Source: Atrina japonica
Lineage: Eukaryota; Mollusca; Bivalvia; Pterioida; Pinnidae
Length of the DNA stretch: 64,000 nucleotides
Direction of reading: 5' to 3'
Assembly: GCA_030159075.1 (NCBI GenBank)
Contig: BROG01000082.1
Location: 536,001 to 600,000 of the forward strand
A model generated the notes under the pieces. It searched no databases. It had not been told where the DNA came from and was given only the letters and a program-made list of their open reading frames with translations. Made by a program: the position numbers and the translations under genes. Each line of letters starts with the position of its first letter. Position 1 is the first letter of the stretch. Positions 35,350 through 45,796 of the stretch are shown here, piece by piece.

Positions 35350-35565
35350 AAAAGCCACGGTTTAAAGAATCTTCCAACATATTGATGTAGAACCGTTAAA
35401 ACATTGAAACTATAGATAAACAGGAGGAACATGGACTCAACACACTTCCCGGAAACCGTACATACACTTTTTCCGTGCACAAAAATCCCTATAAACACCG
35501 ATTCATTGCGGGACCATTTAGGTGTTCTGTTCCCTTCTTTGTGGTACAAAACGTGTTGCCTATTT

Positions 35566-35795
35566 GATTTTTAACGCGTTTTATTCCTTTTGGTTGGTTA
35601 TTAAATAATTAAGCATAGAGTATGGTAAGAATTGTTTAAATATCGAAGTTAAGTGAATCGGGACGTAATTCGGAACATATGTCCTTTACGAAATTTACAC
35701 TGCCCCTTGACAACCTTATCTCAGGTGAGAAAATTCTAAAGTCATTTTATGGTCCGCGAGTTTTCACATTTTACTCAGATGAGTAAATTCTTAAT
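35566..35795 (-). mobile_element. TIR element B, partial copy 3
   Basis: Read in reverse it matches element B. The shared blocks are complements of AACGCGTTAAAAATCAA, TTAATTATTAACTAACC, GGGACATATGTTCCGAATT-like sequence, GACAGTGTAAATTTCG and GAGAAAATTCTAAAGTC. It stops at about 35795, where the PLE-2 fragment begins. Confidence 0.65.
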
Positions 35796-35799
35796 TTTG

Positions 35800-36470
35800 T
35801 GTTTGTTTGTGGTGTTTTGCTTATTCAGAAGAATTGTTGGAACATTTAAAGTCTCCAAATTTCAGACATATAAAAATCATAGTATTTTGATTTTTCGACC
35901 CTTTTCACAACTCTTCCTCACCAGAAATATACTTACATCTATTATACAAAACGCCTTTGTTTACAAAAATGGAAATCGCAGATATAAATGTTTAATATTA
36001 AGCCCTGAAGAATTATATTTTGTAAAGGAACACCCTGATTCCAATAAACAGTTAGCATATCGGTTCAGTTTTACTCACAGGGTCGACGACGTCCTGACTA
36101 AAAATAATCCAGAATTTCAGAATTACCTCGACAAGTTGTATCCTGCTGAGCTTGAGATCAATGAGACGACAGAGAGCAACATATCTTCTTCTTACCTAGA
36201 TTTACTCCTGTCAAATGGGAAGGACGATCAATTTCACATTTCCCTTTATGACAAACGCGACGATTTCAATTTCCATATCACGAACTTCCCGTTTCTAAGT
36301 AGTATATTTCGTCTTCTCCTGCCTATGGTGTTTTCATTTCACAGCTTATACGTTTTGCCAAGGCATGCTCCTCTTATGTATGTTTTATTCTGAGAGACAA
36401 ACGACTCACCAATAAACTACTTACACAAGGTTACGTTGTAGAACGCTTGAAATCGTAACTAAGATGTTTT
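35800..36470 (+). mobile_element. PLE-2 copy, internally deleted
   Basis: Encodes an RT related to, but distinct from, PLE-1. A 214-codon frame (35749-36393) starts in upstream element B sequence. Its PLE part reads GNRRYKCLILSPEELYFVKE, then jumps to FTHRVDDVLTKNNPEFQNY, so the GIPMG segment is deleted. It ends after LLTQGYVVERLKS-type sequence. The 3' UTR is not recognisable. Confidence 0.8.
35950..36455 (+). pseudogene. PLE-2 reverse transcriptase fragment
   Basis: Visible blocks are YKCLILSPEELYFVKEHPDS, RVDDVL in place of YIDDV, LYPAELEINETTESN, SSYLDLLLS and SLYDKRDDFNFHITNFPFLS. A frameshift follows at PMVFSFHSLYVLP, which should read as a GV.IS.LI.FA-type segment. The catalytic Y and I are replaced, and about 100 residues before them are missing, so it cannot be active. 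Confidence 0.8.
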
Positions 36471-36619
36471 ATGGCCCTATCCTGTATGGGATTCACAATT
36501 GTCCATCATTTTGAGACCATTTGTATATCTGATTTGTCGTCTGCTAACGGACTATTGAGTTTTAATTATCCTTATATTAAACTTGAAATGAATCCTTTAA
36601 TATTGGTATACAATGTACA

Positions 36620-36900
36620 TAAGCCGTCCTGACTCAGTCGGTAGCGCGCTCGACTCTTGATCATGAGGTCGTGAGTTCGAATCCAGCCGGCGGCAGGTTT
36701 GTTTCCTGTCCATCGGATCAGACAGTAAAAACCGAGGTCCCGTGTCACAGTAGGTGTCGGACTGTAAAAGAACCCTCACTGCTCAATGACCGTAAGTGCC
36801 GAGCATAGCCCAAAATTTTGAAGCCCTTCACCGGAACTTGGTGACGTTTCCATATAATGAAAGATTCTTGAGTGGGACGTTAAACAACAATAAACAAATA
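36620..36900 (+). mobile_element. SINE-1 copy, plus, full length
   Basis: The head GACTCAGTCGGTAGCGCGCT and the B box GTGAGTTCGAATCCAGC are followed by GTAGGTGTCGG and the tail GGACGTTAAACAACAATAAA. The PLE-1 tail at 36900 begins directly at its A-rich end. Confidence 0.92.
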
Positions 36901-37209
36901 TAAAAATTTCAGATACCAAAGTATAAATCAATAGAATATCCAGGACACAGATACAAATCCGGTGAAAATGGACAAACACGAACCTCTGGAAACCAAGAGG
37001 TGGGATCAGGTGTCATGGAGGAGTAAGCATCCCCTGTCGATCGGTCACACCCGCCGTGAGTCCAAAGTCAAGTCCAACGAAACAAGTGAGGAGTGTATCC
37101 TCGTCACATTTGGAACAGACGTCTCAACAACCGCCAACGAAAAGGCAACTCAACATTTCACTTAGTGAAACAGAGTACTCGCAAACAAGACTATTATACC
37201 GACCGTAAA
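36900..37209 (-). mobile_element. PLE-1 3' end, young, minus
   Basis: Starts with the reversed tail ATTTCAGATACCAAAGTATA and runs through the intact 3' UTR to the coding block TATTATACCGACCGTAA. It abuts the SINE-1 A-rich tail, suggesting insertion into or beside it. The 67-codon minus-overlapping frame is antisense UTR. Confidence 0.92.
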
Positions 37210-37224
37210 CAAATACAATGTACA

Positions 37225-37545
37225 TACATACATACTTGCTTGCTTGAATTTGCTTGAATTTACGAGCGGTGTGACGACTGAAAGTCCCTGTGAGGCAGAC
37301 AAAAGTTTCTGTGTTCATGTCCTTGCTTGCATATTCCGTATTTCCAAAGGCTCTTTAAGTGCCACTACACTTGTACAATCTGTCGCAGGTTATCACATTA
37401 TAGATTCACCTTCTAATCTAGACATAGAACTGTGCGAACAGGAGATGATATTTCGCCCCAAAAATCTGGCATGACCGGGGATCGAACCAGCGACCTTCGT
37501 ATTAATAATTATTGAATTCTACCAACTGAACTACTCTGTCCATTA
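37225..37545 (-). mobile_element. tRNA-derived SINE or tRNA-like pseudogene, minus
   Basis: The minus strand from 37543 reads an A box (TAGTTCAGTTGGTAGAA) and a B box (GGTTCGATCCC) at tRNA-like spacing. The acceptor arms do not pair, so it is not a functional tRNA. The sequence downstream of the head to about 37225 is unique in the window and may be the SINE body. Confidence 0.6.
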
Positions 37546-37572
37546 TACAAACGTACAAACCTACCTACCTAC

Positions 37573-37735
37573 CTGTTTGCCTGTTAATTGTTGTTTATCG
37601 TTCCACTCAAGGATCTTTCACTCATATGGAGACGTCACTAATTGCCGGTGAAGGGCTTCAAATTTTGGCCTTACGGCCATTGAGCAGTGAGGGTTGTTTA
37701 ATGTGCCGACACTTACTGTGACACGTAACCTCGGC
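37573..37735 (-). mobile_element. SINE-1 copy, truncated at a microsatellite
   Basis: TTGTTTATCGTTCCACTCAA, CTCATATGGAGACGTCACT and GAGCAGTGAGGGTTGTTTAA match SINE-1. It lacks a 15 bp block (CTATGCTCGGCA) and ends at CACGTAACCTCGGC, just before the (CATA)n tract. Confidence 0.88.
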
Positions 37736-37741
37736 TACCGA

Positions 37742-38038
<297 letters not shown>

Positions 38039-38520
38039 CAGTATTTTACATCTGAAACCTCTGAAATATTTAAGCAATATACAGACGTGTAATGTTCAGT
38101 TTGTAAAACTTTGTCCAAAACAGTCAAGCCCAGTTGTTTTATTCATTATCCATGTAATCAAAACATCAATGATGAAAAATGTTTCTATTCCTGGTTTTCT
38201 ATGTCTGTCAAATTATATTATAAAACTAAAATCTTCAGGGACTGTGGTAAAGCAAATTAATTATATTATCTGCAACTAAACCCACCTTGGTAAAGATGAA
38301 ACCAAATTTTAGTTAACCATCCCTGACTTTAATCATAAAAATCTGATGACGCTTGTAAATGACAGAAATGTAAATACACTGTTTACATCATGAATGCAAA
38401 AATTAATGGAAGAAAAGATACGTGATTTGATATATGTTATCAACGACAATTTCCCCGACAAGTCTGTTATTATTATTCAGACTGGTCGTTCTACCGTAGG
38501 TTGTAAAGTTGTATTAATTC

Positions 38521-38622
<102 letters not shown>

Positions 38623-38851
38623 TCTCTCTGTGTGTTTATTGTCTCTGCATTTCCTTTTTTTAAAAAAAAAATAATAATAATCGATATTTCATGTACGAGC
38701 TCAATAAAATGTATAGAATGTTGATTGCACTACTCTCATTACGATTAATTACTTCAAAATGTAACGCTTTATATATGAAGTCGACATCGAGGAGATATAC
38801 ATAGAATACTTTAAGAATATTGTCATTCGATGGACCAAATATAAAATCATT

Positions 38852-38985
38852 TCTGTGTAGAACCAGAGTGTTGTTGGACGACGGGGGTATTATGATAACC
38901 AGTTACTAAATATTTAAATTTTCGGGTACCACTTTTTGTGAAAAGTACAGTTGTTGGCAATGACAAAAAGTCTAATGTGTTCTTC
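38852..38985 (-). mobile_element. PLE-1 internal RT fragment
   Basis: GTGTAGAACCAGAGTGTTGT and ATATTTAAATTTTCGGGTAC, then CAGTTGTTGGCAATGACAAA match 45102-45205 of the large copy (the block encoding FKYLVIGYQDTYFVKHHSDS). Both ends are truncated within coding sequence, so no tail is present. Confidence 0.8.
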
Positions 38986-40320
38986 CGATGCTTAATACGT
39001 TCCGGAAAATGAAGTAGCAAGACGCTAAGATTAATTCAGAGGAATAAGTAATTCAAGTCAAAATAGTGGAAAAAATGAAAATGCAAAACTTGGTCGAATT
39101 CAATATTTTCTTAAAGAAATATTGTAGATATATTATCAAATAGATTAAATTTAATGACGACCAATCAATCATTACATGTATAAGGTCGTAGTTTCCATCA
39201 CCTTATCTTTCATGTTATATCTGGCTACAAACTTTAACCGCCATTTTCGCAAAAACCATAACTTCAAAAAAAGGCTTTACATGTGAAGCGCTTGGCGACG
39301 AAACAGTCATTGACCAAACTTAAAAATAGAACTTCTCGTTTGCGATGTGAACATGCCACTGTATTATCAATATAGGTTCATTCATTTAATCCCTGGTTTA
39401 GAGGCGTGTATCTTAGGATCTTTGATGGAGGTTTATTTCAGGATTGTTATGATATATCATAGTTCCATTTACCATATGTGATTTGGTAATAATTATTTAG
39501 TTAAAGATAGTCATCAGAGGTGTTTAAATAATAATAATAATGTTTTTTAATTAATAAATCGATTGTTTGTATTTTACATAGCATGCGATTCTTGTTATTA
39601 TACTCTGAAAAATGTTACTATACATCGAAAAACTTTTTTTATATAATGGTTATATAGTGGCAGAGTCAACAAATGGTAGATACAGTTAAAATGATAATCG
39701 AAACTCGAAATTCAATAGAATACGACAAATTATATATATACAAATGGTCTCAACGTATAGAACAATTGTGAATCATATGGATATCAGAATATTGGAATAA
39801 AAAAAATCAAAATATCTCAACAACTACAGAAACTGTATAAATGTAATAAAATTCCCGATAAACGAAATATTCATGGTCATTGCATTTCAAAATACGTGGC
39901 CCAAAATGTGGAAGCAAGTTCTTGACATGAACCACTTCATTCATTTAATTATCAAAATATCAAATGCTCATTGGTACAAAGTCAATTTATGTGTTATATT
40001 CATCTTTTTAAAATCATTTATGAAAGTACAATCATTTTAAAGATTGAGCGGCTGTGCTGGAGCTGATCATATTGTTTATGTAAGAATTGAAATTGTAATA
40101 CAGAAAATCAACAAAATTAAGAGCAGTATAAGTGATGACAATCATGAGAACAAGGGGCAATCGACTTTATATAAAAATGATAGGATTGTCCAATCGGTCA
40201 ATTTATATTATGCAGCTAACTAATTTTTTTTTCGATGGAATATTCGGTTACTCGGTCTCTTGTGTAAAATTGCAGTTGCTGACTCATATATTAGTGGAGA
40301 TGTATTTGCCCAAGGAGGTA
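38986..40320. other. unassigned AT-rich stretch
   Basis: Only chance frames. It leads straight into the large palindrome. Confidence 0.4.
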
Positions 40321-41876
40321 TATTATCTTATATCCGGAAAATGTTAAAATCTTAAAAGCTCTGTGGGTCATTCTATAGCTTTCGGATACTACATAGGAAA
40401 GGACCTTTATGTCTTATCTGAAATATAAAATTTGATACCTTTAATAATATTTAAAAAGAATGATAGTTTCAGTGGGCGTAAGTCGACGAAGAACCTATTC
40501 TAGAGGATTCAGTAAATGCTCACCGGTAATATTTCAATGTTTTGTTTTTACTGAATAAATGGATTTGATACCTCGCATCGTACATGGATTCAGCAATGTA
40601 TCGTTTTATTCAATGAAATGTTTTAATATACAAGAACTAGTAACTATATGTAAAAAAAATTTTTTCTGAATTTCAGGTTTAAATGGCGGCATTTTCTTAG
40701 TTTTACCAATGATTAAGCTTAGCATATCTCTTAATGGTATTAAAGACAAAATTATCTTAAAACTGACATAAATTATGATACTGAAAACAATACATTACGT
40801 GTATATATTTCCTCCCAGCTATAAGATACAAACAACTCCCGCTAGATTTAACCAACCAAATTGCATTTTTATTTCTAAATATACCAAAAATGAAAATTAC
40901 GCGTGATCTTTTAATTATGTTCGAGCTATCGAGTACTGATTTTAGTATTAGATAATCGGACCATCCGACGAGTACTCAGTTAAACGGTTACTGGTTGACA
41001 ACCCTAAGAAATAACAATATTTTTACAGTTCATATCAATCTTGCCTCGTTTGATAAAGTAGGACCTACTTCATACAATGCGATATTAAAAAAACGTAAAT
41101 ACCTAAACGTTCCTTGGAAAAAGAATTGTCGAAAATATCCATTTATGAAATTTAGAGTCGTCAACGATTGACCGGTTAACCGAGTACTCGTCGGATGGTT
41201 CGATTATTGAATACTAAAATTAGTACTCGGTTCCTCGAACACAATTTAAAAATCGCGTAAATTTTGCATTTTAATATATTTAGAAATAAAATAAATAACT
41301 GATCTGACACACCATCTATCCTACGTGTTTATACAACAATGAGTGTCTTTATACGTGTCACTTTGTTTGCTAAATCCAGCAGGAGTTGTTTGTATTTTAT
41401 ATCTGGAAGATATATACATGTAGTAAACTGTTTTCACTATAATAATTTAGTTTTAAGATAATTTTGTCTTTAATGCCGTTAAGAGATATGTTAATCTTAA
41501 TCGCTGGTTAAACTAAAACTGTCGCCATTTACACCTGGAATTTAGAAAACAACATTATGTACATATAGTTATATTAAAACATTTCATTGCATATAACGAT
41601 ACATTACTGAATCCCTGTAGGGTATCGGGGTTCCAAACCCATTTAGATTTGGTTGAATTTAGTAAAAACAATACATTAAAAGATTATCGGGGGACATTTT
41701 ACCGAATATTACAGAATCGACTTTCGCCCGCTGAAACTTTGATTTTTAATACTTATAAAGCTACCAGTGTGGTATTTTAAATAAGACAAAAAGGTCCTTC
41801 CATATCTAGTATCCGAAAGCTATAGAATGACCAACAGAGCTTTTAAGATTAAACGCTTTTCTGGATATAAGATAAT

Positions 41877-41877
<1 letters not shown>
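40321..41877. repeat. 1.55 kb imperfect palindrome (foldback element)
   Basis: The left arm is 40321-41002 and the right arm 41161-41877, with a spacer of about 158 bp. Outer words TATTATCTTATATCCGGAAA and CTATAGCTTTCGGATACT recur inverted at 41800-41876. Middle words (AATTATCTTAAAACT, ACAAACAACTCC) and inner words (CCATCCGACGAGTACTC) also recur in inverted order. Arms are roughly 80-85% alike with indels. No transposase frame or clear target duplication was found. Confidence 0.88.

Positions 41878-41881
<4 letters not shown>

Positions 41882-41948
<67 letters not shown>
41882..41948. repeat. (TA)n microsatellite
   Basis: About 33 TA units, starting a few bases beyond the right arm of the palindrome. 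Confidence 0.95.
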
Positions 41949-41950
<2 letters not shown>

Positions 41951-42876
41951 CTGATTTATGTCAGTTTTCTTGTTTATTAATGGTACAAGAAGGTATTCAA
42001 CCACCTGATGTTTGGAGAAAGTCATTATTGTGATTTTTGCACCTTTGGCAGTAGTTGCATCATCTTATTCCATTTCTAATCTAAAGTCATCATTTCAAAG
42101 CGATAACATATGCATATACCCCATTATCTGAGAGGAAGCATTCTAGCATAATGATATTCCTTGCAATCTAAAGCAAACGTATTAAATTATTGGTGAAAGA
42201 AACGAGATTCCCAGCCACAAAATCTTTTTCTGTACAGACGTCTGGGTTATCTTCTATTGTCGTCTGCAGCAAAGATGTTTGATAGACAGTCGTCAAATTT
42301 CCATGTTTAAACACATGTCATTGATTTTAAAGTAATTAACATGTCTGTCTAAAAATAATTTTATGAATAATTAGGATACACTTGAATGTTTGTTTTGCTT
42401 TATAGACTGCAGGAATATTAGTTTTAATTGTAAATCAATTTCCGAATTAGTTGTATGACTGGCAAATTAGTATTGCATTTGTTATTCGAAAAGAACGAAC
42501 GCGCAATGAGTGGATATGAAAAGATACAAAGCAAGGCATTGTGTATTGGTTTGTTTCACACTATGAGATGTTCGTTTTTTATGTTTAACTACAGATAAAG
42601 TAATGTCCCAGTTATACAGTACGAATATGGTAGAAGGTTGGGCTATACTGCATCTGCGAAAGAGAATACTGTCCTCTCCATAACGCACCCCATTCCTATT
42701 GTCTTGACCTCAGAACCTAGGCGCGAATCCATACTAACAGGAGACAATATACATTATGGTTCAAAGTGATGTGATACCTTAAGTAATTTACCATAAGCTA
42801 TCACCATATTTAAGCTGTTGATTAAGAGCTGTCAAGTTTGGCGTATACTCTTAGATTTGGTTTAATTCTGCAAACA

Positions 42877-42878
<2 letters not shown>
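41949..42878. other. unassigned sequence
   Basis: A 68-codon minus frame at 42482-42688 has no recognised domain. Nothing else is supported. Confidence 0.4.

Positions 42879-42963
<85 letters not shown>
42879..42963. repeat. (TA)n microsatellite
   Basis: About 42 uninterrupted TA units. Confidence 0.95.
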
Positions 42964-42967
<4 letters not shown>

Positions 42968-43320
42968 ATAGTAAAACTGAAATGTTATATAATGTATATT
43001 CTGCATAAAATGTCAATAGATATATGGTATGTTCAAATCACATAAATTACTCACCTTTTTCTCAGATAAACATTGTTCTTCATATAATATGGTTCGGTAA
43101 TAATTTTTGTCACTTTTAAGTATTTGATATCACTAATTCCAGTACTAGAATATTCAATTCATAGGTCTGATTAAATTTACTATTCTATGCCTTCAAATTT
43201 AGCAAGTTCTACCTCTTTCTCACGGACATCTAAAGTTATGTTCATAAAAGGGATAAATTTGTGTGTATTTTCTCTGCCTCTGTGTTCAGTGAAATTTTCT
43301 ACACAATGTATGAACCATCC
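42964..43320. other. unassigned sequence left of the 52/55 bp array
   Basis: AT-rich, with no recognised feature. The 118-codon plus frame starting at 43187 continues into the tandem array and is not a gene. Confidence 0.4.
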
Positions 43321-44164
43321 ACCCATCCCCTCCCTGGACATCATGAAGATTTATACTTTGGTATCTGAGATTTGTATATTGAAGCTTGGACATCCTGAAG
43401 ATTTATACTTTGGTATCTGTGATTTGTGTATTGTATCCTGGACATCCTGGAGATTTATACTTTGGTATCTGAGATTTGTATGTTTTATATGCCTGGACAT
43501 CCTGACGATTTATACTTTGGTATCTGAGATTTGTATGTTTTAGCCTGAACATCCTGACGATTTATACTTTGGTATCTGAGATTTGTATGTTTTAGCCTGG
43601 ACATCCTGACGATTTATACTTTTGTATCTGAGATTTGTATGTTTTATATGCCTGGACATCCTGACGATTTATACTTTGGTATCTGAGATTTGTATGTTTT
43701 ATATGCCTGGACATCCTGGAGATTATACTTTGGTATCTGAGATTTGTATGTTTTAGCCTGGATATCCTGGAGATTTATACTTTGGTATCTGAGATTTGTA
43801 TGTTTTAGCCTGGACATCCTGGAGATTTATACTTTGGTATCTGAGATTTGTATGTTTTATATGCCTGGACATCCTGACGATTTATACTTTGGTATCTGAG
43901 ATTTGTGTGTTTTAGCCTGGACATCCTGGAGATTTATACTTTGGTATCTGAGATTTGTATGTTTTAGCCTGGACATCCTGGAGATTTATACTTTGGTATC
44001 TGAGATTTGTATGTTTTATATGCCTGGACATCCTGACGATTTATACTTTGGTATCTGAGATTTGTATGTTTTATATGCCTGGACATCCTGACGATTTATA
44101 CTTTGGTATCTGAGATTTGTATGTTTTAGCCTGGACATCCTGGAGATTTATACTTTGGTATATA
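43321..44164 (+). repeat. PLE-tail minisatellite, left block, about 16 units
   Basis: Each unit reads GCCTGGACATCCTG, then GACGATT or GGAGATT, then TATACTTTGGTATCTGAGAT and TTGTATGTTTTA. The spacing is 52 bp, or 55 bp when TATATG replaces AG. About 42 bp of the unit equals the terminal 3' tail of PLE-1. The first units, near 43330-43450, are the most diverged. The block stops at ACTTTGGTA, where a PLE-1 copy begins. Confidence 0.95.
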
Positions 44165-45796
44165 AAAATCTCAGATACCAAAGTATAAATCAATAGGATG
44201 TCCAGGACATAGATACAAATCCGGTAAAAATGGACAAACACGGACCTCTGGAAACCAAGAAGTGGGATCAGGTGCCATGGAGGAGTAAGCATCCCCTGTC
44301 GACCGGTCACACCCGCCGTGAGTCCACAGTCAAGTCCAATGAAACACGTGAGGAGTGTATCCTCGTCACAATTGGTACAGACGTCTCAACAACCGCCAAC
44401 GAAAAGGCAACTCAACATTTCACTTAATGAAACAGAGTAGTCGCAAACAAGACTACCATACCGACCATAAAATTTGCGGAACGTTGACATTAAACGCGTT
44501 TTTCGATATCCCTGTGTCAATAATTTGTCAGTGAGTAGTTTACCTCTGTATATGAAATCTTCATATGTTGTGCACGCCCTGGCATATCGGATCATTTGTG
44601 AAATATAAACTCCATATGCAGGTGAGTGAGGGATATTACTACTTAAATGTGGAAAATTTACGATGGGAAAGCCGAAATCGTCGCGTTTATCGTATAGCTT
44701 GGTTGCTAATTTCCCGTCTGTGTTGATATTAAGTAAAATGTCTAAGTATGAAGCGTGTGTACTTGATTCTGTTGTATCTTTAATTTTCTAGTTCGCTGGG
44801 ATATATCGCATTGACATATGTATGAAAAATTGTCATTATTAATTGACAAAACGTCGTCGATATATCTAAATGTCAAATTAAAGGACACCCGCTAACTTTT
44901 TCTTCTTTTGATTCAGCAGTTTCTGAATGAAGTCTGCTTCGTATAAATAAAGGAACAGGTCGGCCAATAAAGGAGCACAATTGGTTCCCATAGGAATGCC
45001 GACAATTTGTTGAAAGACCACGTCTCCGAACATTACAAATATATTGTCTATTAGAAATTCCAGCATGTTTTTTTATATCAACTTCAGTATACTTATGTGT
45101 AGAATCAGAGTGGTGTTTGACGAAATAAGTATCCTGATAGCCAATCACTAGATATTTAAATTTTCGGGTACCACCTTTAGTGAAAAAGCAGTTGTCTATG
45201 ATGCTAAAAAGCCTTTCTTTTAATTTTTTATGTGGAATAATAGTGTAAAGAGTTGAGAAATCATAAGTTTTGATACTGTGAATTCGAGAAAAATTATGTG
45301 CCTTCAAATTTTCTAAAAGCTGTTTAGAATTTTTAAGTATCCACATCTGATTTACACCGCTTCTGGAATAAGCAACTGTACAGTATTTTTGAAGTTTCTC
45401 CTTAACAGCTGTCAATATCTTGGTAAGGAGTAAAGATAAAGGTTTGGTAGAACATTTGCTGGATCCTGCTATGTATCTTTGCTTATATGGGTTTTTATGA
45501 AGTTTAGATATCCAGTATAAATGTGGTAGCTCGAAATCGGTCTCCGTTGTAGGTATATCAAATGAGTGTAATACGGACACGTGATTTTGAAGGATCTCGT
45601 CCTTTGAAAGTGAGCTACGTGTGTATGTAGGATTTCCATAATTCGTATTTAAACCCAAGTTCTTCTAATAAACAATTATAGTAATGTGCCTTACAAATAA
45701 AAACTATATTATTTGAGGCTTTGTCTGCTGGTACCAGTACATATTGGTCATGTAACCTATCCAGTTCAGTAACTACTTCTGGATCATTAAATACAG
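44165..45796 (-). mobile_element. PLE-1, longest copy, inserted within the PLE-tail array
   Basis: Read on the minus strand it contains the N-terminal part of the RT region, the full RT, the C-terminal extension and an intact 3' UTR. The 3' end lies at 44165. The 5' side stops inside coding sequence (TTTAATGATCCAGAAGTAGT on the minus strand) at about 45796, where array units resume. It lies antiparallel to the array's PLE-tail sense. Confidence 0.95.
44386..45796 (-). pseudogene. PLE-1 reverse transcriptase, nearly complete but frameshifted
   Basis: In order: NDPEVVTELDRLHDQYVLVP and ADKASNN, HLYWISKLHKNPYKQRYIAG, KCSTKPLSLLLTKIL, YSRSGVNQMWILKNS, YDFSTLYTIIPHKKL, then VGIPMGTNCAPLLADLFLY, FRYIDDVL and the C-terminal FRKFYGRYGSLVCDYSVSLS. 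Single-base shifts near 45655, 45067 and 44889 break it. The element resembles Penelope-like RTs in motif layout. The upstream region, where an N-terminal domain might sit, is missing. No GIY-YIG follows. Confidence 0.88.

Noticed and set aside
35749..36393. A 214-codon intact-looking ORF.
   Set aside because: It is a chance fusion of element B sequence with a deleted, catalytically broken PLE-2 RT.
37465..37545. A tRNA gene on the minus strand, with an A box and a B box in register.
   Set aside because: The acceptor stem ends do not pair, and a body-like sequence follows; better read as a tRNA-derived repeat.
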